A stretch of 64,000 nucleotides of DNA. Source: JAAYOS01 sp050950785 (GTDB lineage Bacteria > Bacillota > Clostridia > Oscillospirales > JAAYOS01). Both the position numbers and the translations under genes were made by a program. The notes beneath the pieces are model-generated. The model ran no database searches and was not told the DNA's origin. It was given only the letters and a program-made list of their open reading frames with translations. Location of the stretch: contig JBMNIG010000007.1 of the NCBI GenBank assembly GCA_050950785.1, positions 62,001 to 126,000 of the forward strand, in the 5' to 3' direction. Of the stretch, positions 9,195-17,805 are shown piece after piece; within the stretch, counting starts at the first letter, position 1, and each line of letters starts with the position of its first letter.

Positions 9195-10619
9195 TTATGC
9201 AATCAGCTTGCGAGTGCTCTTGAAAAGTTCCGGCTTGTGCATGGAGTTTGCTAAAAGGACAGTGACAAGCTGAACAATACCGGCAAGGAAAACATCTGCT
9301 TTTGCCGTAACAGTATTATGAGATTTTCTGCTGTCAAGGACAAAAGTGTCTTTCATCGTATGGATAGTCCGTTCAATAACAACTCTGTGACGGTAAAGAT
9401 TATCCCAATGCTCGGTTCCCCTCGGGATGCCGGGATAAAGTCTGAAGTTTTTATCGGGATATGTATAAACGCATCTGCCGTATGGCGAAGAAGTGCATGG
9501 AGTTTCACAAGTGCAAATTCTTTTGGAAGAGCCTTTTAGACGAACGGATTTCGGACAAACCCACTTAAAGCGCTTTGAACGGTTTTTTCCACCGGATTCA
9601 CCTAAAAAAATGAATGACGAGCGGTCGATCGGACAAACCGGCGTACCGTTTTCATCAAATTGAGCATTGGAACTTTTGGAATTTCTTGCATTCATCGGTA
9701 CACAGACACGCTCAAACTTAAATTCTTTGTGAAGCATATTATAGTTGTCATAAGAATCAAAAGCCGAATCGCCTAAAAAGGTTTTGTAAGAGAAAGACGG
9801 ATGAAGCCGTTTAAAATCAGACAAAACGGGGCGAAGTGATTTAGAATCACCGATTTCCTTGTCGGAATCGGGGCTCAGGGTCTTTTCCCCTTCAATTTCC
9901 GGATGCCTCTTTTTGAATTGCTCATCAAAGAATGCAATATGTCTCGGGATGCCGAGACCGTTTGTCAGAATACCCACCTTAGCGGCATAACAGAAGTGAC
10001 CGTTGATGTATTGCTGGCGGGCATTCGTGTTCGTTTTTGAAGCAGGCGGCATAAGATCATATGCTGCACCGTAAGGGTTGAAATCCGGATTGCTTTTAAC
10101 AAGTTTCTTTGTTTGCTTGAGTATGCCGTTCAGATATTTCGGATTGTTTTCGGCAACGGGAAAAGCGATTCCGGTAGTATCATAGATAAGATAATCGGAT
10201 TTCTTTTCATCAATTTCACGGCAGATTGGTTCGGTTAAAGCAACAAGACATTCAAACATTTCCGCAAGATAATCGGCAAAGCGTTGTTTAAACCGTGTCA
10301 TGGCCGAACCGTCAGGTATTTTTTCAAAGCCACAGAAATCGGTTAACTCACGAGAGCATTTCAGTATGTCAAGTAAGAGCTTGTCTGTCGGGATACCGAG
10401 GATCTTTTGCAAAAGCAATGCTTTGATGTAGTTTTCGAGATGATAAATATTGTTTCTGCCGTAGCGAGAATAGAACGCATGGTAAAAACTTGCGGGAATT
10501 ATTCTTTGAAAATCGATGTGTTCTTCAAGGAGGGCAATTAACTTCGGCTTCTTCTTTTCAACCGCTTCGGACACATCGTTGTAGATGTCAAACAATGACA
10601 TTTGCATTTTATTTCGCAT
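9195..10619 (-). CDS. IS1182-family transposase, copy A
   Basis: 474 residues, intact. It has an N-terminal DUF772-type domain (MQMSLFDIYNDV.., GRNNIYHLENYIKALLLQKILG) and a DDE core with DTTGIAFPVAENNPKYL, FLGDSAFDSYDNY and a C-terminal RHRVVIERTIHTMKD block carrying the catalytic glutamate. Compared with copy B the visible changes are D versus N in AAY(D/N)LMPP and I versus T in SSF(I/T)FLGE. The ATG follows GGAG. Confidence 0.93.
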   Translation of the reverse strand: MRNKMQMSLFDIYNDVSEAVEKKKPKLIALLEEHIDFQRIIPASFYHAFYSRYGRNNIYHLENYIKALLLQKILGIPTDKLLLDILKCSRELTDFCGFEKIPDGSAMTRFKQRFADYLAEMFECLVALTEPICREIDEKKSDYLIYDTTGIAFPVAENNPKYLNGILKQTKKLVKSNPDFNPYGAAYDLMPPASKTNTNARQQYINGHFCYAAKVGILTNGLGIPRHIAFFDEQFKKRHPEIEGEKTLSPDSDKEIGDSKSLRPVLSDFKRLHPSFSYKTFLGDSAFDSYDNYNMLHKEFKFERVCVPMNARNSKSSNAQFDENGTPVCPIDRSSFIFLGESGGKNRSKRFKWVCPKSVRLKGSSKRICTCETPCTSSPYGRCVYTYPDKNFRLYPGIPRGTEHWDNLYRHRVVIERTIHTMKDTFVLDSRKSHNTVTAKADVFLAGIVQLVTVLLANSMHKPELFKSTRKLIA

Positions 10620-10708
10620 GATTTTTTCTCCTGCTTTTATGGTTTTTTGTTTTCTTACCTACCAAATTATACCATAAAAGCGGAGAAAAATCAGTAGTAT
10701 ATTTCACG

Positions 10709-10735
10709 AAAAAGCCCTGTGCCGTGCGGCTTTTT
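10709..10735 (+). terminator. Hairpin with T-tract inside IS copy A
   Basis: AAAAAGCC (10709-10716) pairs with GGCTTTTT (10728-10735). It sits just inside the right end, upstream of the transposase, where it could stop transcription entering from outside. Copy B has the same structure at 12439-12465 with one loop base changed. Confidence 0.6.
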
Positions 10736-10754
10736 TGAGTTTTACAAACGGCTA

Positions 10755-10764
10755 AATAATTCAT
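10755..10764 (+). repeat. 10-bp spacer between tandem IS copies
   Basis: AATAATTCAT separates the right end of copy A from the left end of copy B. It has the length of the outer duplication but a different sequence, so it was probably carried from a donor site. Confidence 0.85.
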
Positions 10765-10924
10765 TAGTCGATTGTAAAAGTCCGAAGAAAAAAGCGAGCA
10801 CAAAGCAAAGCGAAGAAAAAGGAAGCAGAAAAAGAAAAAAGTCCCTTTGAAGAGTAAAAAAGGGAGCAAAAAACTAAAGCGACACAAAAGCCGTTCTTTG
10901 AAAAAGTATTAGATTGTGGAAAAC

Positions 10925-12349
10925 TTATGCAATCAGCTTGCGAGTGCTCTTGAAAAGTTCCGGCTTGTGCATGGAGTTTGCTAAAAGGACAGTGACAAGC
11001 TGAACAATACCGGCAAGGAAAACATCTGCTTTTGCCGTAACAGTATTATGAGATTTTCTGCTGTCAAGGACAAAAGTGTCTTTCATCGTATGGATAGTCC
11101 GTTCAATAACAACTCTGTGACGGTAAAGATTATCCCAATGCTCGGTTCCCCTCGGGATGCCGGGATAAAGTCTGAAGTTTTTATCGGGATATGTATAAAC
11201 GCATCTGCCGTATGGCGAAGAAGTGCATGGAGTTTCACAAGTGCAAATTCTTTTGGAAGAGCCTTTTAGACGAACGGATTTCGGACAAACCCACTTAAAG
11301 CGCTTTGAACGGTTTTTCCCACCGGATTCACCTAAAAAAGTGAATGACGAGCGGTCAATCGGACAAACCGGCGTACCGTTTTCATCAAATTGAGCATTGG
11401 AACTTTTGGAATTTCTTGCATTCATCGGTACACAGACACGCTCAAACTTAAATTCTTTGTGAAGCATATTATAGTTGTCATAAGAATCAAAAGCCGAATC
11501 GCCTAAAAAGGTTTTGTAAGAGAAAGACGGATGAAGCCGTTTAAAATCAGACAAAACGGGGCGAAGTGATTTAGAATCACCGATTTCCTTGTCGGAATCG
11601 GGGCTCAGGGTCTTTTCCCCTTCAATTTCCGGATGCCTCTTTTTGAATTGCTCATCAAAGAATGCAATATGTCTCGGGATGCCGAGACCGTTTGTCAGAA
11701 TACCCACCTTAGCGGCATAACAGAAGTGACCGTTGATGTATTGCTGGCGGGCATTCGTGTTCGTTTTTGAAGCAGGCGGCATAAGATTATATGCTGCACC
11801 GTAAGGGTTGAAATCCGGATTGCTTTTAACAAGTTTCTTTGTTTGCTTGAGTATGCCGTTCAGATATTTCGGATTGTTTTCGGCAACGGGAAAAGCGATT
11901 CCGGTAGTATCATAGATAAGATAATCGGATTTCTTTTCATCAATTTCACGGCAGATTGGTTCGGTTAAAGCAACAAGACATTCAAACATTTCCGCAAGAT
12001 AATCGGCAAAGCGTTGTTTAAACCGTGTCATGGCCGAACCGTCAGGTATTTTTTCAAAGCCACAGAAATCGGTTAACTCACGAGAGCATTTCAGTATGTC
12101 AAGTAAGAGCTTGTCTGTCGGGATACCGAGGATCTTTTGCAAAAGCAATGCTTTGATGTAGTTTTCGAGATGATAAATATTGTTTCTGCCGTAGCGAGAA
12201 TAGAACGCATGGTAAAAACTTGCGGGAATTATTCTTTGAAAATCGATGTGTTCTTCAAGGAGGGCAATTAACTTCGGCTTCTTCTTTTCAACCGCTTCGG
12301 ACACATCGTTGTAGATGTCAAACAATGACATTTGCATTTTATTTCGCAT
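10925..12349 (-). CDS. IS1182-family transposase, copy B
   Basis: 474 residues, intact and almost identical to copy A, with the same DUF772-type N-terminus and DDE core. Near-identity means the duplication is recent or kept uniform by recombination. Confidence 0.93.
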   Translation of the reverse strand: MRNKMQMSLFDIYNDVSEAVEKKKPKLIALLEEHIDFQRIIPASFYHAFYSRYGRNNIYHLENYIKALLLQKILGIPTDKLLLDILKCSRELTDFCGFEKIPDGSAMTRFKQRFADYLAEMFECLVALTEPICREIDEKKSDYLIYDTTGIAFPVAENNPKYLNGILKQTKKLVKSNPDFNPYGAAYNLMPPASKTNTNARQQYINGHFCYAAKVGILTNGLGIPRHIAFFDEQFKKRHPEIEGEKTLSPDSDKEIGDSKSLRPVLSDFKRLHPSFSYKTFLGDSAFDSYDNYNMLHKEFKFERVCVPMNARNSKSSNAQFDENGTPVCPIDRSSFTFLGESGGKNRSKRFKWVCPKSVRLKGSSKRICTCETPCTSSPYGRCVYTYPDKNFRLYPGIPRGTEHWDNLYRHRVVIERTIHTMKDTFVLDSRKSHNTVTAKADVFLAGIVQLVTVLLANSMHKPELFKSTRKLIA

Positions 12350-12438
12350 GATTTTTTCTCCTGCTTTTATGGTTTTTTGTTTTCTTACCTACCAAATTAT
12401 ACCATAAAAGCGGAGAAAAATCAGTAGTATATTTCACG

Positions 12439-12465
12439 AAAAAGCCTTGTGCCGTGCGGCTTTTT
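12439..12465 (+). terminator. Hairpin with T-tract inside IS copy B
   Basis: AAAAAGCC (12439-12446) pairs with GGCTTTTT (12458-12465). It lies just upstream of the restored exporter frame and would also discourage expression of the separated ATPase half from IS-internal transcripts. Confidence 0.6.
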
Positions 12466-12484
12466 TGAGTTTTACAAACGGCTA

Positions 12485-12494
12485 TAATGTAAAA
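12485..12494 (+). repeat. Right target-site duplication of the tandem IS1182-type insertion
   Basis: Exact copy of 9025-9034 (TAATGTAAAA). Confidence 0.9.
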
Positions 12495-13334
12495 GCATTG
12501 GAGAACTTTAAGAACCGTGTACAGGAAACGGGAACAAAAAGAATCAACCGAGTGGGGATTATAGAGTTCTGTGGAGTGTCATTTGCTTATCCTGGGAGTA
12601 ATAGAAAAGTACTTAATAATATTAGCTTTAATGTGGCAGAAGGGGAAAAGGTTGCGCTTGTTGGAATGAATGGTTCGGGTAAATCAACTCTAATCAAACT
12701 GCTGCTCAGGTATTATGATGTTGATGAAGGGGTTATCAGAATAAACGGTGAGGATATCAGGACATATGACTTGTTTAGCCTGAGGAGTTGCTTTAGTGTG
12801 TATTTTCAGGATATGTTGAACTACAGCTTTACCTTAAGTGAAAACCTTACTATAGCAGACCTTGAGCAGGTAGGTCAGGAAAAAGTTTTACAGGCTTATC
12901 AGGAGAGCTGTGCTGATGATATTGTGAATAATGCGAAAATGGGACTTGACACATATTTAACCCGAATGTTTGATGAGGATGGTATAGAGCTTTCGGGGGG
13001 TCAGCATCAGAAAATAGCTCTTGCTCGCGCATTTTATCGCCGGCACTCAGCTTTGATATTGGATGAACCCTCATCCAACTTAGATCCGGAGGCAGAGCAC
13101 AAAGTGTTTGAGGCATTGGGCAGGTTAACTTCTGGAAAAACTACAATATTCACGTCCCATAGATTATCTAATGTTGGTTTAGCTGATAGAATTGTTGTGA
13201 TTGAGGATGGTAAAGTTATAGAGCAGGGGACGCAGGCTGAACTGTTGAAGAATCCTAAGAGGTTTGCAACATTATATAAGTACCAGCAGGATAAGTTTAG
13301 GGAGGCTGAGGGAAATGCTAGTGGCGGTAATTGA
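12495..13334 (+). pseudogene. ABC exporter, ATPase half (3' part of gene split by insertion)
   Basis: Continues the frame of 8048-9034 (..RISNVK / ALENFKN..). All nucleotide-binding motifs are present: Walker A GMNGSGKST, Q-loop YFQDM, signature LSGGQ, Walker B ALILDEPSS, and the switch histidine in FTSHR. An open frame starting at a GTG inside IS copy B (12447) could in principle make this half alone, but no ribosome site supports it. The gene end overlaps the start of the subtilase gene, so the two were translationally coupled. Confidence 0.88.
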
Positions 13335-13944
13335 TGATGGTATTGATGTTGGAAGTTTTGCCATTGGTGAGCTAAAATATGATATGACTGTAACTAAATG
13401 GGGGATGGTGCGTAAACGTAAGACTTCAGAGCGTGTTGAAACCTATCACGGGACAACCGTAGCGGGCATTATTAAGAAGTACGCACCAACTGTAGAGCTG
13501 TGTAGTGTAAGAATATTTAGCGGAGGTATTCTCAAAACAACTTGTAAACACCTAATTTCAGCACTTAAATGGTGTAAGAGGATGAAAATACCGTTAGTAA
13601 ACCTCAGTTTGGGGACAACCGACCCTGAGGATTTTGATGAAGTCAGAACAATAATTGAGCAGATGATAGGGCAAGGGCAAATTATAGTAGCAGCTACCAA
13701 CAATAATGGGAAGTACACAGTACCGGCTTCTCTCCCTGGCGTCTACGGAGTTGTGGCAGACCCTAAGCTTTGTGACGATCAAATAGGTGCTTGTATTAAC
13801 CCTGATTCGGAAAAGCTGATTCCAGCATCTAGTCGTCATCAGCTGATTTTACCAGATGGAAATACAATAATCACGGGCATAACAAACAGCTTTGCCGCAC
13901 CGACTGTTGCTGCTTACTTGATTGTCAAGGAGACTAACTATTAA
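13315..13944 (+). CDS. Small subtilisin-like (S8 family) serine protease without signal peptide
   Basis: 209 residues from ATG 13315, preceded by GGAGG at 13301-13305. The subtilase triad is visible: Asp in VAVIDDGID, His in HGTTVAGII, Ser in TNSFAAPTVAAY, with the oxyanion asparagine in AATNNNG. Unlike secreted subtilases it has neither signal nor propeptide and is only the bare core, so it should act in the cytoplasm. It overlaps the ABC exporter gene. Cytoplasmic subtilases beside exporters are known in peptide natural-product loci, where they trim leader peptides; that role here is inference. It could also be a pseudoprotease or act on another cluster protein. Confidence 0.82.
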   Translation: MLVAVIDDGIDVGSFAIGELKYDMTVTKWGMVRKRKTSERVETYHGTTVAGIIKKYAPTVELCSVRIFSGGILKTTCKHLISALKWCKRMKIPLVNLSLGTTDPEDFDEVRTIIEQMIGQGQIIVAATNNNGKYTVPASLPGVYGVVADPKLCDDQIGACINPDSEKLIPASSRHQLILPDGNTIITGITNSFAAPTVAAYLIVKETNY

Positions 13945-13985
13945 AAGTCAAGACCTAAAATGAATATTTCTCAAAAAATACGCCG

Positions 13986-14111
13986 CCCTTGACAAACAGC
14001 ATTCAAATGCTTGAAAAGAGTCATCGAGGGCGACGGAGAGAATAGCAAAGCAAGCCCACCAACCCTCGCAAAAAAAAATCGTAGCATCTGAATGCTTCGG
14101 TTTGTCAAGGG
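13986..14111. repeat. Long inverted repeat at the 3' side of the IS110 element
   Basis: CCCTTGACAAAC (13986-13997) pairs with GTTTGTCAAGGG (14100-14111). Just inside, AGCATTCAAATGCT pairs with AGCATCTGAATGCT, giving arms of nearly 30 nt around a loop of about 70 nt. It may be part of the IS110 right end or a separate miniature element. Confidence 0.5.
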
Positions 14112-14164
14112 TACGCTGCGCCGGCTGGCTTGTGTGTAATTTTTAGCTCTGGCTCAAGAGAGAA

Positions 14165-14908
14165 TTAAGCAGTTGGACTGTATGTTTCTCCTGTTGTTTC
14201 AAGATGGTAGAGAACTCTAACAAGTTTTTTTGCTGCATGTGAAAGTGCAACGTAGTAGTGCTTACCCTCAGAACGTTTCTTTTGAAGATATGCCGCAAAG
14301 GTTGGCTCCCAATTGCAAACATAAGCAGCAGCATTGAGCAGTGCCCATCTAAGATACCTTGAACCGCGTTTCTCCATTTTTGCATGGGAAGAGTAAAGCT
14401 GCCCCGATTGATATGTAGATGGAGAACAACCTGCAAAAGCAAGTATTTTGTCCGGACTGTCAAAGCGAGAAAAATCACCAATTTCGGCAATAATCATTGC
14501 TCCAAGATTCTGACCAATACCTGGAATTGATAAGATAGGTGAACCGATAGCATCCATAATCTTTTTAATCTCAGCTTCGATTTCGGTTATTTCTAAGGTA
14601 ATCTCACGAATGAGCTTGATGGTATGGCGAAGCTCCAATGATTTGGCTGGAAGATAAGAGCTAATAGATTTTCTCGCAGCTTCACGAATTTCGTCTGCTG
14701 TAACTCTTTTGAAGCGACCTTTGGATGAAGTGTTCAGCAAATGTGTAAGATGCTTTAGGTTTGCGGATGCAATGTGCTGTGCACTCGGGAACTCCAACAA
14801 AAGCTCGTAAACAGCCTTTCCATGCAGCGTGGATACAAGAGTTTCAAGTTCAGGAAAGAGTATGTTTACAAGCCTTGATACCGATTGCTTCAACTTTGCT
14901 CTTTGCAT
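14165..14908 (-). pseudogene. IS110 transposase, C-terminal part
   Basis: About 247 residues carrying the Transposase_20 domain: helix-hairpin-helix IPGIGQNLGAMIIAEIGD, then AFAGCSPSTYQSG with the conserved serine, and RGSRYLRWALLNAA. It continues from the N-terminal half at 16241-16672 across the IS30 insertion (..RYRFDKV / MQRAKLKQ..), restoring about 391 residues, a standard IS110 length. The open frame up to 14974 uses IS30-derived codons. Confidence 0.88.
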
Positions 14909-14924
14909 AACTTTATCAAATCTG
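14909..14924 (+). repeat. Left direct repeat flanking the IS30-family element
   Basis: AACTTTATCAAATCTG, 16 bp, identical to 16241-16256. The last G may be chance, so the duplication is 15-16 bp. Confidence 0.85.
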
Positions 14925-16240
14925 GCGAGTTGTAAAATTAAATGAAACACAAATAAAGAAATAAATAGGCCCACGAGAGCTTCTCTGTTATAATGTTAGT
15001 TCCAACAACAAACAGAAACGGAGAAGCTTCATGAGCCAAGTCTATTGTATCAGAACTCGCATAAAAGGTAAACACCTAAGGTTCGAAGAGCGTGAAGAGC
15101 TAGAAGCGATAGTAACTAAGAACAATTACTTGCCTAAGAAATCAAGGCTTAGCCATCGGGAAATAGCAGAACGAATGGGAGTAAGCCCAGCCACAATAAG
15201 CAGGGAGCTGAGGCGTGGGAAGGTAATCTTAAGGGATTGCCAATGGCGTGAAGTGGTTAGCTATTCAGCCTTAAAAGCCCAAGAGGACTATGATGAGAAG
15301 GCAAGTGCAAAAGGGGCTCATCTAAAAATTGGTAAGAACTATGAGTTAGCAGAAAAAATTGAGAACTGTATTATAAATGGCAGGTTCTCTCCTTATGCGA
15401 CCATAGAGAAACTTAAGGATGACCCTGACTATCAAAGAACGCCCATATCTAAGCGAACGCTCTATAATTATATAGACCGTGAGTTATTACTCAATGTAAC
15501 AAAAAAGGACTTACCTCGAAAAGGCAAGAGTTCAAAACGCAAGTATACCCGAGTAACCCGCAGAATACGGGATGTAGACGCCAAGCGCATAGATGAGCGC
15601 CCACAAGAGGCGAATGACCGCAGTGAGCTCGGTCACTGGGAAATGGATTGCGTTGAACCAGGTCGAGGAAAAGGCAGGGCATGCTTGCTTGTACTGGTTG
15701 AGAGGCTATCTAGAAAGACACTGATATTTAAGTTGCGTAGCCAAACACAAAAAGAAGTGCTAAAACGACTTGACCAACTAGAGAAAAAGATAGGTGCAAA
15801 GCGATTTCGAAAGATGTTTAAAACAATAACAGTTGATAATGGAAGTGAGTTTTTAGATTGGCGCAAGCTAGAACGGTCCTGCATAAGCAGTAAAGCACGC
15901 ACCCGAATTTACTACTGTCACCCATATCATTCATGGGAAAGAGGTACCAATGAACAGATAAATGGACACATACGACGATTTATCCCCAAGGGATGTTCGA
16001 TAGCGAAATACAGTACAAAAGCAATATTAAAGATCCAAGAATGGCTTAATGATTACCCACGTAAGGTTTTAGAAGGTAAATGCGCAAACGAGGTAGTTAA
16101 AGAAGAACTAAGAAAGTGTTCATAGCGAAAGCATTTCCCGTTCCGCCCAGACCCAAACCGCCAGAAACAAGTGAAAACTACAAGATATCTAGATAACATT
16201 TGACAGAGAAAAAGTGTTTCACTTTAACTTGCAATTTGCG
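14925..16240 (+). mobile_element. IS30-family insertion sequence nested in IS110
   Basis: About 1316 bp with imperfect terminal repeats (left end ...TTGTAAAATTAAATGAAAC, right end read inwards ...TTGCAAGTTAAAGTGAAAC) and the long direct repeat outside. It carries one intact transposase in the opposite direction to the IS110 gene. Confidence 0.85.
15031..16125 (+). CDS. IS30-family transposase
   Basis: 364 residues, intact. The N-terminal helix-turn-helix reads LSHREIAERMGVSPATISRELRRG. The DDE core is LGHWEMDCVEPG (first D), ITVDNGSEF (second D) and YYCHPYHSWERGTNEQINGHIRRFIPKG (E). Length and motif order are those of IS30. It starts at ATG 15031 after GGAGAAG. Confidence 0.95.
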   Translation: MSQVYCIRTRIKGKHLRFEEREELEAIVTKNNYLPKKSRLSHREIAERMGVSPATISRELRRGKVILRDCQWREVVSYSALKAQEDYDEKASAKGAHLKIGKNYELAEKIENCIINGRFSPYATIEKLKDDPDYQRTPISKRTLYNYIDRELLLNVTKKDLPRKGKSSKRKYTRVTRRIRDVDAKRIDERPQEANDRSELGHWEMDCVEPGRGKGRACLLVLVERLSRKTLIFKLRSQTQKEVLKRLDQLEKKIGAKRFRKMFKTITVDNGSEFLDWRKLERSCISSKARTRIYYCHPYHSWERGTNEQINGHIRRFIPKGCSIAKYSTKAILKIQEWLNDYPRKVLEGKCANEVVKEELRKCS

Positions 16241-16256
16241 AACTTTATCAAATCTG
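16241..16256 (+). repeat. Right direct repeat flanking the IS30-family element
   Basis: Exact copy of 14909-14924; inside the IS110 reading frame it encodes the RFDKV segment. Confidence 0.85.
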
Positions 16257-16672
16257 TATCTTGTTAATGACTTTAAGTCTTCATTGTGATATAATTTGTC
16301 TGAGTAGGGCTTTAAGCTCACGTCAGACATTATCATACTTGCAATTGTACGAGCATCTACTTTGTCTGTTTTAGTTTTACGCAGACTGATGCTTTTCCGG
16401 CTTAGACTGGTGTACAGCGGATTGATTACGATGGTTGTTAGACCTTTGTTTTTCAAAAATCCGAGAATGTTGCAGCTGTAGTGTCCCGTGGCTTCGAGTC
16501 CTACTTTTATTTTGTCCGAATCTTTTTCTGCACTCTTGATTTTGAATAGCAAATCTTCAAACCCTTCTATGTTGTTCTGTATGGTAAATACGTCGAACAG
16601 AACTTCTCCGTCGGAGTTTACAATGAAACAGTCATGCTTGTCCTTTGCTACATCAATACCGACATAAACCAT
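16241..16672 (-). pseudogene. IS110 transposase, N-terminal part
   Basis: 144 residues of the DEDD RuvC-like domain: VGIDVAKDKHD (D), GLEATGHYS (E), and KTKTDKVDARTIA (D,D). The frame then enters the IS30 element and stops at 16178. Together with 14165-14908 it forms a full-length transposase. Confidence 0.88.
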
Positions 16673-16678
16673 AATATG

Positions 16679-16860
16679 ATACCCCCAATATTTATTTGAT
16701 GCTGTACGGACCCACAGGGCACTTTACGTCTTGTAACCTCGTTCTAAATAAACCGTCGGGCGGTATCTAACTAATTAACAAACTCGTAAAGGTCTGTGGT
16801 TGGAGCCTCCTTCAAACCGTCAAGCGGTAGGTGAAATAACCAATCCACAGCATCCATTAC
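16679..16860 (-). ncRNA. Candidate IS110 bridge RNA region
   Basis: About 180 nt without a gene lie upstream of the IS110 transposase start, where members of the IS110 group encode the bridge RNA that specifies target and donor sequences. Imperfect repeats are visible (CCGTCGGGCGG at 16759-16769, CCGTCAAGCGG at 16818-16828) that can form small stem-loops. Position and length fit; the fold and loop guides are not verified. Confidence 0.4.
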
Positions 16861-16935
16861 AGTATAGCAGCATTTTTATAGTTCTTGGAGAGGAACTCTA
16901 AAAACTACTACTTTTATATAATACGAGGTGAAGTC

Positions 16936-17805
16936 TTGAGGTGGCGCAAGTATATTACTATGAAGAATCGTGAAACACTTACTGCTTGGTTATTACTGGG
17001 GCCCGCGCTTGTAGGGTTTCTTATATTTTACATAATACCTTTTGCGGAGAGTGTGTGGTATTCTCTGCTATCTGATATGTTTAGCCGGAGGTTTGTAGGG
17101 CTGGACAATTATGCGCGTTTGTTGGGGAATCCTACGTTCCTTACTGGAATGGGAAACACACTGCTGTTTATTTTGATGGGTGTGCCGCTGAGTGCAGGTG
17201 GTGCGCTTGTTCTGGCGCTTATGTTCAAACGTGTTACTAGTGGGGCTACCTTTTTTAAGACTGCTGTTTTGGCTGCTTTGGTGTTGCCGGCATCGTCTGT
17301 AGCTGTTGTTTGGAATATATTCTTCTCTCAGACTGGTGCGCTAAATGGGATTATTGTATCCTTTGGTGGAGAGGCGGCAAACTGGATTGGGTCGTCCTAT
17401 GCTAGGATGGTTGTAATGCTTCTTTATCTCTGGAGAAATATTGGGTACAACATGATTATCTTTACTGCAGGGCTTGCTGCTATTCCGCGTGAGTATTATG
17501 AAATATCTCGAATAGAGGGGGCGGGTGCATGGCAGAACTTTTACTATGTTACGCTACCTTGTCTTAAAGAGAGTTTGTTCTTTGTGTTAATAATGTCTAT
17601 CATGGGCGGGTTTAAGGTGTTCCGTGAGGTTTATGCAATCTCCGGTGCATATCCTCATGAAAGTATTTATATGCTACAGAACTTTATGAACAACCTGTTC
17701 TCACGTTTGGACTACCAGAGCCTGTGTGCATCTGCGGTAATGACAGTAATGATTATCCTTGTACCGGTATGGTTTTACATACGCAGCGGGAAGGAGGAGG
17801 TATGA
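16936..17805 (+). CDS. MalF-like ABC transporter permease
   Basis: About 290 residues from TTG 16936, chosen because GAGGTG stands 5 nt upstream; ATG 16960 is the alternative. Six membrane helices are expected (LLLGPALVGFLIFYIIPFAESV first). The cytoplasmic EAA loop reads YYEISRIEGAGAWQNFYYVTLPCLKESL, the mark of sugar-type (CUT1) permeases that contact a MalK-type ATPase. No such ATPase is encoded nearby. Its stop overlaps the start of the next permease (ATGA), so the two are made together. Confidence 0.88.
   Translation: MRWRKYITMKNRETLTAWLLLGPALVGFLIFYIIPFAESVWYSLLSDMFSRRFVGLDNYARLLGNPTFLTGMGNTLLFILMGVPLSAGGALVLALMFKRVTSGATFFKTAVLAALVLPASSVAVVWNIFFSQTGALNGIIVSFGGEAANWIGSSYARMVVMLLYLWRNIGYNMIIFTAGLAAIPREYYEISRIEGAGAWQNFYYVTLPCLKESLFFVLIMSIMGGFKVFREVYAISGAYPHESIYMLQNFMNNLFSRLDYQSLCASAVMTVMIILVPVWFYIRSGKEEV

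Larger units (their letters stand above)
9035..10754 (-). mobile_element. IS1182-type insertion sequence, copy A (1720 bp)
   Basis: Terminal inverted repeats begin TAGTCGATTGTAAAAGTC on the left and, read inwards from the right, TAGCCGTTTGTAAAACTC. Copy A has the same length as copy B and differs from it at only a handful of bases. It encodes one transposase on the minus strand and carries an internal hairpin near its right end (10709-10735). Confidence 0.9.
10765..12484 (-). mobile_element. IS1182-type insertion sequence, copy B (1720 bp)
   Basis: Same orientation, ends and length as copy A. It is bordered on the left by the 10-bp spacer and on the right by the 10-bp target duplication (12485-12494), after which the ABC exporter reading frame resumes. 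Confidence 0.9.
13960..16860 (-). mobile_element. IS110-family element interrupted by an IS30-family element (approximate limits)
   Basis: The two halves of an IS110 transposase lie on either side of the IS30 copy. The element includes the 5' non-coding region up to about 16860 and probably the inverted-repeat region after 13945. IS110 elements lack clear terminal inverted repeats, so exact ends cannot be read. It lies between the subtilase and the MalF-like permease without breaking either. Confidence 0.6.

Noticed and set aside
10609..10887. 92-codon frame upstream of transposase copy A
   Set aside because: It crosses the IS terminator, spacer and the next IS end, is low-complexity (F/L-rich), and has no ribosome site.
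9035..12484. Simple assembly duplication as explanation for the tandem IS copies
   Set aside because: The copies differ at several bases, the spacer differs from the outer duplication, and the host gene rejoins exactly, so a real tandem is more likely; long reads would settle it.
16885..16935. Earlier TTG start for the MalF-like permease
   Set aside because: The frame opens at 16885, but the ribosome site GAGGTG fits TTG 16936 and the extra residues are not permease-like.
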